This document shows, piece by piece, positions 26,834 to 35,618 of a stretch of 64,000 nucleotides of DNA. Made by a program: the position numbers and the translations under genes. The stretch lies in the NCBI RefSeq assembly GCF_024609265.1, contig NZ_JANHMP010000001.1:1116001-1180000 (forward strand), in the 5' to 3' direction. Source of the stretch: Geothrix campi (GTDB taxonomy: Bacteria > Acidobacteriota > Holophagae > Holophagales > Holophagaceae). Numbering within the stretch: position 1 is the first letter of the stretch; every line of letters begins with the position of its first letter. The notes below the pieces were generated by a model. That model saw nothing but the letters and a program-made list of their open reading frames with translations, searched no databases and was not told the DNA's origin.

Positions 26834-26898
26834 CCCGCGCGGAGGCGATGAGCGGAGCCTACGAAACGAGAAGTGGAGAGAGAACGAAGGGTAATGCA

Positions 26899-26929
26899 GG
26901 CGCGGTCCGAGTTGAGCGGAGGGTTAGGC
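26899..26929 (+). other. Integron attC-like half site
   Basis: GCGCGGTCCGAGTTGAGCGG followed by AGGGTTAGGC resembles the right half of an integron attC site, ending in the consensus core GTTRRRY (GTTAGGC at 26923-26929). The matching left half with RYYYAAC is not found at normal distance on the same strand, so this is at most a truncated or degenerate site. It flanks a lower-GC gene. Confidence 0.3.
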
Positions 26930-26950
26930 TGCTGGGATGAATTCTTGGTG

Positions 26951-27367
26951 TCATGTTGTGACTTTGGAATAGGCAATGACATGGTGCGCCATCAAACCAG
27001 ATGAGCTGCCAATGGTCTCGACCGTTCCATACGCGGTTCGTTTGCCTAGCTTTAGAATTCGAGCTGTACAGAGAAAATCCTCTTGACGCCCACTGCGTAG
27101 AAAGGCGGTTTTCATATCCGAGGTGACCCAAAGTTCTTCGGTTCCACGGTGCGTCATGATCGCCAACCACATGGCCACATCAGCGGCTCCCATGACGGTC
27201 ATGCCGCTAACAATGCCACCGGGGCGCTCATGGCTTTTGGAAAAAGGGACCTTGAGAATACACTCGCCGAGAACGCATGACTGGACCATGAATCCGTAAG
27301 GCTTGAGAAATTCAGTCCGATCGAGAATCGCGCTGAGTTCGGTAACAGTGGTTTGGTTGTTTGTCAT
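26951..27367 (-). CDS. Hotdog-fold thioesterase-like protein (PaaI/DUF4442 type)
   Basis: 138 residues with a hotdog pattern: FMVQSCVLGECILKVPFSKSHERPGGIVSGMTVMGAADVAMWLAIM (split by the central helix), then TSDMKTAFLRSGRQEDFLCTARILKLGKRTAYGTVETI. The RPGGIVSG loop and the following helix correspond to the active-site region of PaaI-type acyl-CoA thioesterases, though the usual catalytic Asp/Asn is not obvious. Base composition is clearly less GC-rich than the neighbours and codon choice is different, a sign of recent acquisition. It stands alone with an attC-like half site beyond its 3' end. Confidence 0.75.
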   Translation of the reverse strand: MTNNQTTVTELSAILDRTEFLKPYGFMVQSCVLGECILKVPFSKSHERPGGIVSGMTVMGAADVAMWLAIMTHRGTEELWVTSDMKTAFLRSGRQEDFLCTARILKLGKRTAYGTVETIGSSSGLMAHHVIAYSKVTT

Positions 27368-27490
27368 GGTGAGCAGCCTGACTTCGAATTAGTCGAACCA
27401 CTGTGACGCGAGGTCACCACGAGTTCGCCAGGGTTTCTTGGCAAGCATCCTCGAGCGGAACCGATGGGGTGTCCACCCTTCATCCTCCTC

Positions 27491-27550
27491 AGTGTTTACC
27501 AGCTCTTATCGGTGTCCATCGACGTTCATCGGTGGCTGATTGCTTCTTTT
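27491..27550. repeat. Possible dispersed intergenic repeat fragment
   Basis: The stretch TTATCGGTGTCCATCGACGT, continuing TTCATCGGTGGC before a T-rich run, is internally repetitive (ATCGGTG and CATCG units) and resembles a family of dispersed bacterial intergenic sequences. It sits directly downstream of the aldo/keto reductase stop and may act in termination. No second copy was found in this window. Confidence 0.3.
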
Positions 27551-28624
27551 TCATTTCCCAGGATTCGCCGGCGCGTCCCGTTTGTACCAAGATGCCTGCC
27601 CATAGACCGGCTTCACTTTCTGTTCCAGCGCTTCCAGCTGTGACGCATTCAGTGGCAAAAAGTCCCTCGCGATGCGGACGTTCTCTTCGAGCTGGGCGAT
27701 GGTGTCCACGCCGATGATGACGGTGCTCACGGGGTGGCTCAGGGTGTAGCGCATGGCCTCCTTCATGGTGAGGGTGCCGGGGCGGTCGTGCTTGGCGGTT
27801 CCGCGCTGCTTCTCGGGGGGCGGGGGCGGGACGCCTTCGAGGATGCGGCCCCGAGCGGGGATCTTCATGCCGATGATGCCCATCTCCTTCTCCACGGCCA
27901 GGGGCAGCAGGGTCTTCTTGAAGGGCAGGTGCCAGGTGTCGGCGGCGTTGAAGGCCATGAGCACCGTGTCGAAGGGGAAGCGGCGGATGGCTTCGGCGAG
28001 GACGTCCGGGTCCGTGTGGCCACTGAGGCCCAGGAAGCGCACCAGCTTCTGGTCCCGGGCCTTCTGGAAGGCCTCCAGGGCACCGCCCTTGGCGCAGACA
28101 TCGTCCACATCCTTCATGGTGCTCATGGCGTGGAGCTGCCAGAGGTCCACGTGATCGGTCTGGAGCAGCTTCAGCGAGGCCTCCAGCAGCCGCAGCGAAC
28201 CGTCGGCCGTACGGTCGTGGGTCTTGGTGGCGAGGAAGGCCTCGCGCCGGCGCCGCTTCATCACCTGGCCCAGGTACTGCTCGCTCCACCGGGCCTCGCC
28301 GCCGTAGCGGGCGGAGGTGTCCAGGTAGTTCACGCCGAGATCCAGGGCTCGCTCGATGATCGGAATCGCCACTTTCTCGTTGCCGGGCTTCTCGATGGCC
28401 GCCTGGCCCCCCAGGCTGAAGATCCCCACATGATGCCCCGTGCCACCCAGGTTGCGGGTGGGCATCGCCAGCGCCGTGGCCGGGTTGAAGGGGGCTTTCG
28501 GCACCGGATGCAGTGCCATCGGCTCCACCGAGTCGACCGCGCCGAGCCGTGTGGCCATCAGCCCGACCGTGGCGGCAGCGCCGAGTTTGAAGAGGTCGCG
28601 GCGGGTGGTTCCGTGGTCGGACAT
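27551..28624 (-). CDS. Tat-exported aldo/keto reductase
   Basis: 357 residues. A twin-arginine signal (TTRRDLFKLGAAATVGLMA) is followed by an AKR barrel: ALDLGVNYLDTSARYG (catalytic Asp and Tyr positions), ATKTHDRTADGSLRLLEASL, LQTDHVDLWQLHAM (His), and a C-terminal cofactor loop TVIIGVDTIAQLEEN. The start MSDHGTTRR was chosen because it places the RR motif at a normal distance. The enzyme probably reduces carbonyls in the periplasm or folds with cofactor before export. It is last in a run S46 peptidase - DNPH1-like - AKR on the minus strand. Confidence 0.9.
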   Translation of the reverse strand: MSDHGTTRRDLFKLGAAATVGLMATRLGAVDSVEPMALHPVPKAPFNPATALAMPTRNLGGTGHHVGIFSLGGQAAIEKPGNEKVAIPIIERALDLGVNYLDTSARYGGEARWSEQYLGQVMKRRRREAFLATKTHDRTADGSLRLLEASLKLLQTDHVDLWQLHAMSTMKDVDDVCAKGGALEAFQKARDQKLVRFLGLSGHTDPDVLAEAIRRFPFDTVLMAFNAADTWHLPFKKTLLPLAVEKEMGIIGMKIPARGRILEGVPPPPPEKQRGTAKHDRPGTLTMKEAMRYTLSHPVSTVIIGVDTIAQLEENVRIARDFLPLNASQLEALEQKVKPVYGQASWYKRDAPANPGK

Positions 28625-28649
28625 GGCGTCCTCCTCTGGGGAAGCGGCC

Positions 28650-29066
28650 CTAGTATCGCGCCAGGAAGGCTTCCTGGTGTGCGAGGGCTTCTTCAACGGT
28701 CCGGTAGGTCTGGAAATGGAATCCCGTTTGACGGATCCCTGTGAGCATCTTGCTGACCCGCACGCCCTCGCGCGCCAGACACAACACGGGCTTGCCCCGC
28801 TCCAGGGCGTAGGCGAGCTCGAAGCCCACGCCGTGGGAGGGCGTGCTCACCTCTGCGATGACCGCGTCGCTGTCGCGCAGCCAGGCCGTGTCCCGTTCAA
28901 ACACCGTCTCGGGCGGCAGGCCACCGTCGGCCGCCATGGCGGTGTCGGCGCCGAGATGCTCTGTGAGCACGCGATGACCCAACATCTGGAGATGGGCGAT
29001 CAGGGCCGCGACCACGGGCTGATCCCCGCGCCCACCGGTGAGGGAACAGGAGAAGTAGACATCCAT
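28650..29066 (-). CDS. DNPH1/Rcl-like deoxynucleoside 5'-monophosphate N-glycosidase
   Basis: 138 residues of the nucleoside 2-deoxyribosyltransferase superfamily. YFSCSLTGGRGD near the start, VLTEHLGAD, ERDTAWLRDSDAVIAEVSTPSHGVGFELAYA and GKPVLCLAREG line up well with human DNPH1, including the catalytic Glu in GFEL and the Asp in DAVIAEV. The expected reaction is hydrolysis of 5-hydroxymethyl-dUMP or other dNMPs to base and deoxyribose 5-phosphate (nucleotide sanitation). The start is 2 nt after the S46 stop, so the genes are co-transcribed. Confidence 0.85.
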   Translation of the reverse strand: MDVYFSCSLTGGRGDQPVVAALIAHLQMLGHRVLTEHLGADTAMAADGGLPPETVFERDTAWLRDSDAVIAEVSTPSHGVGFELAYALERGKPVLCLAREGVRVSKMLTGIRQTGFHFQTYRTVEEALAHQEAFLARY

Positions 29067-29068
29067 GG

Positions 29069-31159
29069 CTATCTCCCCAGCAGTTCATCCGCCAGTTTGC
29101 CTGCGCCCATGATCTTCCGCAGCGCCTCGAGAATCGCGCGGGCGTCTGTGGCCACGGCCCGCTTGGTGTCGGGGTCGTAGACGTAGTAGCCGCCCTGCCC
29201 TTCGAACACGCTGTCGAAGTTGATGCCCACGAACTCGCCCTTCACGTTCACCACGGGGCTGCCGCTGTTGCCGCCCACGGTGTCGCAGGCGTAGATGAAG
29301 TTGAAGGGCGTGGCCAGGTCGAGCTTCGACTGCCGCTTGAGCCAACGCTCGGGCAGGGTCCAGGCGCCATGCTCCGCGGCAGCGGCGTTGCCGCCCCAGC
29401 CCAGGTGCCGGTCGTACATGCCCATGAAGGTGGTGAAGGGCTGGGCCAGGGTGCCGCTGCCATTGGCGTAGGTGGCGACGGGGCCGTAGCCCAGCCGCAG
29501 GGTGAAGGTGGCGTCCGGATAGACGGCCCGGCCGAAGGCCTTGAAGCGGGCCTCGGCGATGCGCCCACCGTGCTCGTTGAACACGCCGGTGACCTGGCTC
29601 TCCACCTGCTTGTGGATGGCGCGGCTGAAGGGATCGATCGTCTTCGCCAGGAGGATCATCGGGTCCGTGCTGGCCTCGAGGGCGGCCTTGCCGCCTTCCG
29701 CCAGCTGCTTCCTCACGGCGGGATCGTCCAGCTTCGTGCCCTCCACCGCGGCCTTGGCCACGGCCTCAGGTGTCTGGCCGTCCAGCAGGGCCTGCACGAA
29801 GGGATGTTTCGCACTCAGTTCGTCCTGGGCCTCCTGCAGGCCGGCGGCGAGCAGGGTGGCGTCGATGGGTTTCTGGATGGGGCGCGGCGACAGCAGCTGC
29901 GACCGGGTGGCCTTGAGGTTGCCCTCGCTGAACTCGCTGAGCCGCTCGGCCGAGGGCTTGGCCAGCTCGTCCGCGAGCCGCACCAGGGTGAGCGCATGGC
30001 GGAGGGTGGCCACGCGCCCGACCAGGGTGCCGCGGCCAGCATCGATGAAGGTGGCTTCCTTCAGCAGGGACTTCTGGCGTTCCACGGCCTGCGCCATGAG
30101 GTCCCAGCTTCCCCCCACGCGGGCTTGCAGAGCGGGATCCTTGGCCACGGCGGCCCTCAGCGCGGCCTCGGCGTCCTCCACTTTCTTCAGGTTCTCCTGC
30201 TTGGCCAGGCCCAGCAGCTGGCCACTGAGCCGCTTGTGACCGTTCTCGATCCCGTAGATGGCCTCGGCGGCGAGGCGGTGCGCCTCGGGCGAGGTGGCCG
30301 AGAACGCCTGCAGGGCCTGTTTCTGGCGCTCCATTGTGCGGAGCTGGAAGGGGATGCCGGTGTCGCGGGCATAGACCATCTGGGCGTGGGTCTGCTGGCG
30401 GTAGGTGATGCCCGGATGCCCCGAGATGAAGGTCAGCTCGCCCATGGCCACGCCCTTCACGCTGAAGGGGAGGATGGCCTCGGGCCGATAGGGCTTCCCG
30501 TCCTCATAGACGCGGAAGAGCGAGAAGTCGAGGTTGTGACGGGGGTAGGTGTAGTTGTCCGGGTCGCCGCCGAAGGCCGCCACCTGGAGCTCCGGCGCCG
30601 CGACCAGCCGCACGTCGCTGAACTTCCTGTAGCGGTAGAGCCAATACTCGCCGCCCTGGTAGAGGGTCACCGGCTCGCAGGTGAGGCCGGTCTTGGCCTC
30701 CTCGGTCCGACGGAGGTCGGCCAGGGCGTTGAGCCGGGCCGCCAGGGCCTCCTGGTCGGCCATGCCGGGCTTCACGGCGCTGTTCACCCGGGCCGTCACA
30801 TCCTTCATGGAGACGAGCATCATCAGCTCCAGGCCCGGCACCTTGATCTCCTGGTCTCGCCTGGAGGCGGTGAATCCGTCCTTCACCAGGTCAGCCTGGG
30901 CGCTGGACACCTGGGCGATGGCGCCCCGGCCCACGTGATGGTTCGTCACCACCAGGCCGTCCCGGCTCACGAAGGCCCCCGTGCCGCCGGGGAAGCGCAC
31001 CGTGGCCAGCTGCAGGTTCTTCAGCCAGGCGGCGTCCAGGTCCACTCCGTACTTGGCCTTGATCTGCTTCACGGGGATGTTGTCGAAGGTCCACATGCCC
31101 TCGTCCGCGCGCAGCACGGGCAGGGTGGCAAGCAGGAGGGCGAGGGCGGTGAGGCGCAT
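29069..31159 (-). CDS. S46 family dipeptidyl-peptidase 1
   Basis: 696 residues with a signal peptide (ALALLLATLPVLRADEG) and the family opening EGMWTFDNIPVKQIKAKYG. The chymotrypsin-like catalytic His lies in VVTNHHVGRGAI and Ser in DTVGGNSGSPVVN. S46 enzymes (DPP7/DPP11) release dipeptides from oligopeptide N-termini in the periplasm. Counting 18 residues past the catalytic Ser, the S1-pocket position that is Gly in DPP7 and Arg in DPP11 is Ser here (GINFDSVFEG), so P1 preference may differ from both. It is third in a tandem of three paralogues, 54 nt after the second. Confidence 0.95.
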   Translation of the reverse strand: MRLTALALLLATLPVLRADEGMWTFDNIPVKQIKAKYGVDLDAAWLKNLQLATVRFPGGTGAFVSRDGLVVTNHHVGRGAIAQVSSAQADLVKDGFTASRRDQEIKVPGLELMMLVSMKDVTARVNSAVKPGMADQEALAARLNALADLRRTEEAKTGLTCEPVTLYQGGEYWLYRYRKFSDVRLVAAPELQVAAFGGDPDNYTYPRHNLDFSLFRVYEDGKPYRPEAILPFSVKGVAMGELTFISGHPGITYRQQTHAQMVYARDTGIPFQLRTMERQKQALQAFSATSPEAHRLAAEAIYGIENGHKRLSGQLLGLAKQENLKKVEDAEAALRAAVAKDPALQARVGGSWDLMAQAVERQKSLLKEATFIDAGRGTLVGRVATLRHALTLVRLADELAKPSAERLSEFSEGNLKATRSQLLSPRPIQKPIDATLLAAGLQEAQDELSAKHPFVQALLDGQTPEAVAKAAVEGTKLDDPAVRKQLAEGGKAALEASTDPMILLAKTIDPFSRAIHKQVESQVTGVFNEHGGRIAEARFKAFGRAVYPDATFTLRLGYGPVATYANGSGTLAQPFTTFMGMYDRHLGWGGNAAAAEHGAWTLPERWLKRQSKLDLATPFNFIYACDTVGGNSGSPVVNVKGEFVGINFDSVFEGQGGYYVYDPDTKRAVATDARAILEALRKIMGAGKLADELLGR

Positions 31160-31213
31160 GGGGGCTCCGAAAAGGGGCCCCGGACGGGGCCCCTCACAAT
31201 CAGCGATAAGAGA

Positions 31214-33313
31214 CTACTTGCCGGTCAGCTCAGCGGCGAGGTGCGGCGCGTCGTAGATCTTGACCAGCGCTTCAAGGATGGCGCGGGCGTCCACGGAGAC
31301 GCTGCGGTTCACCTTCTCGTCGTAGTAGTAGCGGCCGGCGTTGCCTTCGATGTTGCCGTCGAAGAGCAGGCCCACCAGCTCGCCCTTGCGGTTCACCACG
31401 GGGCTGCCGGAGTTGCCGCCCGTGGTATCCACGGCGTGGGAGAAGTTGAGGGGCGTCTTGAGGTCCAGCTTGCCCATGCGGTCCAGCCAGCGCTGGGGCA
31501 GGGTCCACTCGCCACCGTAGGCGTGGGCTTCGTTGCCGCCCCAGCCGAAGTGACGGTCGTAGAGACCAGCCCAGGTAGTGAAGGGCTGCTGAAGGGTGCC
31601 ATTGGCCGGATAGGTGGCCACGGCGCCGTAGGTGATGCGGAGCGTGCCGGTGGCGTCCGGCGGCAGGGTCTTGCCATAGACGGCGAAGCGGGCCTTGGCG
31701 ATGCGGGCGCCGTGCTCTTCCAGGATGGCCTTCACGTCATCCTGCTTCTTGCGGAGGCCGAGCAGGATGGGCTCGAGCTTGCGGGCCAGTACGATCATGG
31801 GATCACCACTCTCCGCCACGGCCTTCTTCCCACCCTCGATCAGGGCTTTGCGGACGGCAGGATCGTTCAGCTTCGTGCCGTCCAAGGCGGTCTTGGCCAC
31901 CTCCGCGGGCTTCTTTCCGCCGAGAATCGCGACGACGTAGGGATGCTGGGGCCCCAGTTCCCGGGCGGCGTCTTCCAGACCGTGGGTGAAGAGGAGGGTC
32001 TCCAGCTCGGGGTTGGCCGCCTGGCCCATCATGCCCACGGCGGGTCCGCCAAGCCGGGTCTTCAGGGTCTTGAGGCCCCCCTCGGAGCGGTACTCCGTCA
32101 GGCGCTTCTCCACGGGGAGTTCCTGCTGCTCGGCGAGGCGCACCAGGGCCAGGGCCTGGCCCAGCGTCGTGGAGCGGGCCGAGCCGATCGACTGGGCCTC
32201 CTTGAGGAAACCCTTCTGAAGCTGGATGGCCTGTTCGATGCGCGCCCAGCTCTTGCCGGTACTCACGGCCAGCTTGGGATCCTTGGTCACGGCGGCCTTC
32301 AGGGCCTTCTCCGCGTCCTCGATGCGCTTCATGGCCTCGGCATCCTTCAGCCCGGCCAGGGAGCCCTCGTTGGCCTTGGAACCGTTGTTCACCCCCAGGA
32401 TCAGGGTCTGGACCTGACGGGCGTGCTCGGCGTCGCGCTTGCCGTATTCCTCAAGGAGGGCCCGGGTACGGTCCGCGTTCTTCAGATAGGCGGGAATGCC
32501 GAAATCCCGGTCGTACTTCATCTGGGCGAAGGTCTGGAGGCGGCTGGTGCGGCCCGGGTGACCCACCACGAAGGTGAGGTCGCCCATCTTCAGGCCTTCG
32601 GTGCTCCACGTCAGGTGGTGGGCGGGATGGTAGGGCTTGTCGTTCTCGTAGACGCGGACCATGGAGAAGTCCAGGTCGTGGCGGGGATAGGTGAAGTTGT
32701 CGTAGTCGCCCCCGAAGGCCGCCACGGCGATCTCGGGTGCGGCCACCAGGCGGATGTCCTTGAACACCTTGAAGCCGTACATCCAGGTCTCGCCGCCCTG
32801 GTAGAGGTTCACCACGTCATAAGTGAGCCCGCTGGCCTTCTCCAGCTCGGCCTTGACGGCCTCCAGCTCCTTCGCCCGGGCCGCGGCGGCGGCCTTCTCG
32901 CCGAGACCCGGCTTGACGGCCTTGGCCACGCGCTCGGTCACGTTCTCCATGGCGATGAGCGTGCGGTAGGTGAGGCCGGGCATCTTGAGTTCCTGGTCGC
33001 GGCTCATGGCCACGAAGCCGTTCTTCACCAGATCGCGATCCTTGGTGGACAGGCGCTGGAGGGAGCCCCGGGTGCAGTGGTGGTTGGTGACGACGAGCCC
33101 GTCCGCGCTCACGAAGGAGCCGGTGCAGCCGCCCAGGGTGAGGGTGGAGAGGCGGACGTGGTCGATCCACTCCTTCCCCGGTTCGAAGGCGTACTTCTCC
33201 TTCAGCTGCTTCAGGGGCAGGTTGTCGAAGGTCCACATGCCGTCTTCGGCCCGGAGGGCCGGCAGGGCGAGCACCGATACAAGGGACAGCGCGAGCGCGG
33301 AAAGGCGTTTCAT
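31214..33313 (-). CDS. S46 family dipeptidyl-peptidase 2
   Basis: 699 residues, signal peptide (ALALSLVSVLALPALRAEDG) followed by GMWTFDNLPLKQLKEKYAF. Catalytic His in VVTNHHCTRGSL, Ser in DTTGGNSGSPVVNRKGE. The S1-pocket position 18 residues after the Ser is Gly (LLFDGNIEG), as in DPP7, suggesting preference for hydrophobic P1 residues. The DFSMVRVYENDKPYHPAHHL segment and the long helical domain are typical of S46. It lies 15 nt downstream of peptidase 3. Confidence 0.95.
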   Translation of the reverse strand: MKRLSALALSLVSVLALPALRAEDGMWTFDNLPLKQLKEKYAFEPGKEWIDHVRLSTLTLGGCTGSFVSADGLVVTNHHCTRGSLQRLSTKDRDLVKNGFVAMSRDQELKMPGLTYRTLIAMENVTERVAKAVKPGLGEKAAAAARAKELEAVKAELEKASGLTYDVVNLYQGGETWMYGFKVFKDIRLVAAPEIAVAAFGGDYDNFTYPRHDLDFSMVRVYENDKPYHPAHHLTWSTEGLKMGDLTFVVGHPGRTSRLQTFAQMKYDRDFGIPAYLKNADRTRALLEEYGKRDAEHARQVQTLILGVNNGSKANEGSLAGLKDAEAMKRIEDAEKALKAAVTKDPKLAVSTGKSWARIEQAIQLQKGFLKEAQSIGSARSTTLGQALALVRLAEQQELPVEKRLTEYRSEGGLKTLKTRLGGPAVGMMGQAANPELETLLFTHGLEDAARELGPQHPYVVAILGGKKPAEVAKTALDGTKLNDPAVRKALIEGGKKAVAESGDPMIVLARKLEPILLGLRKKQDDVKAILEEHGARIAKARFAVYGKTLPPDATGTLRITYGAVATYPANGTLQQPFTTWAGLYDRHFGWGGNEAHAYGGEWTLPQRWLDRMGKLDLKTPLNFSHAVDTTGGNSGSPVVNRKGELVGLLFDGNIEGNAGRYYYDEKVNRSVSVDARAILEALVKIYDAPHLAAELTGK

Positions 33314-33328
33314 GATGACTCCAGTGGG

Positions 33329-35416
33329 CTAGTTGCCGGTGAGTTCGGCGGCGAGGGCCGTGGCGCCGTAGACCTTCTCGAGGGCGTGGACGATGGCCCG
33401 GGCATCCACGGAGACGCCGCGGTTGGCGGTGTCGTCGTAGAAGTAGTTGCCGGGCAGCATGTCGATGTCGCCGTCGAAGATGAGGCCCACCAGCTCGCCC
33501 TTGCGGTCCACCACGGGAGAGCCTGAGTTGCCGCCGATGATGTCGACTTTGTGGACGAAGTTGAAAGGCATGGCGGGATCGAGGGCCCCGCGCTTGTCCA
33601 GCCAGCGCGGAGGCAGGGCCCAGGCGCCACCGTGGGCCCCGGCCGCGTTGCCACCCCAGCCGTCGTAGCGGTCGAAGAGGCCGCCGAAGGTGGTGAAGGG
33701 CTGGATCAGGGTGCCGTTGGCGGGGAACTCCGCCACGGCCCCGTAGGAAAGCCGCAGGGTGAAGGTGGCGTCGGGGTAGGTGTTCTTGCCGTAAACCGCG
33801 AAGCGGGCCTTGGCGATGCGCGCCCCGTGCTCGGTGATGACGCTCTGAACCTGCTCTTCCTGCTGCTTCCGGAGCTCGCGGGACAGGGGATCCAGTTTCC
33901 TGGCGAGGAGGATCATCGGATCCTGGCTTTCGGCGATCGCCTTCCTCCCGCCGGCCAGCAGGGCCTTGCGGAACTCGGGGTCGCTGAGCTTGGATCCGGT
34001 CACGGCGGCCCGGGCCGCCTCAGCCGCGGATTTGCCTCCCAGCATGGCCTGGATATAGGGATGGGCTCCATCCAGATCCTTGGCGGCAGCCTCCAATCCC
34101 TTCGTGAACAGGAAGATCTCCTGCTCCTGGTAGAAGGGGGCGTGGATGGCGAGGCGGGCCTTGGCGGTCTTCAGGTTCGTATCGCTGTACTCGGGCAGGC
34201 GCTTCTCGCTGGGCAGGTGCTCCTCCTCCGCGATGCGCACCAGGGACAGGGCGTAGCCCAGCAGGGTGGAGTTGGCCGTGCCCACACTCTGGCTTTCCTT
34301 GGCCAGGCTCTCGGCCACCTTCTCGGCCGCCTCGATGCGCGCCCAGCTGGCGCCGGTTTCCGCCTCCAGTTTCGGATCTCCGGCAACCATGGCGCGGAGC
34401 TCCTTCTCGGCGGCGGCGATGCGGGCCATGGCCTCCTTGTTCTTCAGCCCGGACCAGTAGCCGGTGACGGCCTTGATGCCGTTCTCGACGCCAAAGATTT
34501 GGGTGCTGACTTGGCGGGCCGCTTCGGGCGAAGTCTTGGCGAAGGCGACCAGGGCCTCCTTCTTCCGCTCCATGCCCTTGAGACGCAGGGGGATGGCCAC
34601 GTCCCTGGAATAGATCATCTGGGCCAGGGTGTCCTGACGGTTGGTGCGGCCGGGATGGCCCGTCACGAAGGTCAGGTCACCGGCCTTGAGTCCCGCCCGG
34701 GTCCAATGCAGGTAGTTCTTCGGCTGGTAAGGCTTCCCATGCTCGTACACCCGGAAGACCGAGAAATCCAGGTTGTGGCGCGGGTAGGTGAAGTTGTCGT
34801 AGTCCCCGCCGAAGAAGGCGATCTGCTGCTCCGGGGCGAAGACCAGACGCACGTCGGTGTGCTTCTTGTAGCTGTAGATCCAGTGTTCGCCGCCCTGGTA
34901 GAGGGTCACGTGCTCGCAGGTGAGCCCGCTCTTCTCCTGCATCTCCTTCTTGATCTTCTCGACCTCGGCCTCGCGGAGCTTCAGGGCCTCCTGTTCGGGA
35001 GTGCCGGGTTTCACGGCTTTGGCCAGGCGCTCCGTGACATTGTCCATGGCCATGAGGGTGAGCAGTTCGAGGCCCGGGACCTTGATCTCGTGCTCACGAT
35101 CGGAGGCGGAGAAGCCGTCCTTCACGTAGTCGTGGTCCTTGTCACTGACCCGCTGGATCCAGCCCCGGCCCACGTGATGATTGGTGAGCACCAGGCCGTC
35201 CCGGCTCACGAAGGAGCCAGAGCCACCGGGAAAGCGGAGGGCGGAAAGGCGCACATGATCCAGCCACGCCTGGTCTGGGGCCCAGCCGTAGGCGGCCTGG
35301 ATCTTCTTCGTCGGCAGGTTGTCGAAGGTCCACATGCCCTCCTCGGCTCGCAGCGAGGCGGACGCCAGCGCGAGGGCCAGCAGGGAGAGGGATAGGCAGC
35401 GGACACCGAACGACAT
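33329..35416 (-). CDS. S46 family dipeptidyl-peptidase 3
   Basis: 695 residues from ATG 35416 (signal peptide SLLALALASASLRAEEG). Catalytic His in VLTNHHVGRGWI, Ser in DIIGGNSGSPVVDRKGE, S1-pocket position Gly (LIFDGDID), DPP7-like. It is the promoter-proximal gene of the three-paralogue S46 cluster; the in-frame extension upstream to 35572 lacks a credible signal and was dropped. Three copies with different S1 residues suggest subfunctionalised dipeptide release. It is divergent from the barrel gene at 35619. Confidence 0.95.
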   Translation of the reverse strand: MSFGVRCLSLSLLALALASASLRAEEGMWTFDNLPTKKIQAAYGWAPDQAWLDHVRLSALRFPGGSGSFVSRDGLVLTNHHVGRGWIQRVSDKDHDYVKDGFSASDREHEIKVPGLELLTLMAMDNVTERLAKAVKPGTPEQEALKLREAEVEKIKKEMQEKSGLTCEHVTLYQGGEHWIYSYKKHTDVRLVFAPEQQIAFFGGDYDNFTYPRHNLDFSVFRVYEHGKPYQPKNYLHWTRAGLKAGDLTFVTGHPGRTNRQDTLAQMIYSRDVAIPLRLKGMERKKEALVAFAKTSPEAARQVSTQIFGVENGIKAVTGYWSGLKNKEAMARIAAAEKELRAMVAGDPKLEAETGASWARIEAAEKVAESLAKESQSVGTANSTLLGYALSLVRIAEEEHLPSEKRLPEYSDTNLKTAKARLAIHAPFYQEQEIFLFTKGLEAAAKDLDGAHPYIQAMLGGKSAAEAARAAVTGSKLSDPEFRKALLAGGRKAIAESQDPMILLARKLDPLSRELRKQQEEQVQSVITEHGARIAKARFAVYGKNTYPDATFTLRLSYGAVAEFPANGTLIQPFTTFGGLFDRYDGWGGNAAGAHGGAWALPPRWLDKRGALDPAMPFNFVHKVDIIGGNSGSPVVDRKGELVGLIFDGDIDMLPGNYFYDDTANRGVSVDARAIVHALEKVYGATALAAELTGN

Positions 35417-35597
35417 GGATTCTCCAGGCAGGGACAGGATAACCATCGTATCACTACGTATAGGGTCCAGGCCGGGGCTTCCCTGTCCCGGGTGCACAAA
35501 GTCCCGATCCATCTCGATAGGCTGGGGATGCCCGGCGCGGATCCGATCCTCGTGACAGGAGTCACTTCTCAACCCAGAGGTCTTGAATCATTTATTT

Positions 35598-35608
35598 TTG
35601 AGACTCAA
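35598..35608. promoter_or_regulatory. TTGAGACTCAA palindrome ahead of the barrel gene
   Basis: An 11-bp perfect dyad in an AT-rich stretch just before ATG 35619, where a Shine-Dalgarno would be expected but is not seen. It could be a repressor operator. No regulator is known. Confidence 0.25.
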
Positions 35609-35618
35609 TATCAGAATC

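Noticed and set aside
29369-33526. 1385-codon plus-strand frame across two S46 genes.
   Set aside because: It crosses two gene boundaries and mirrors both S46 frames; no signal or motif supports it.
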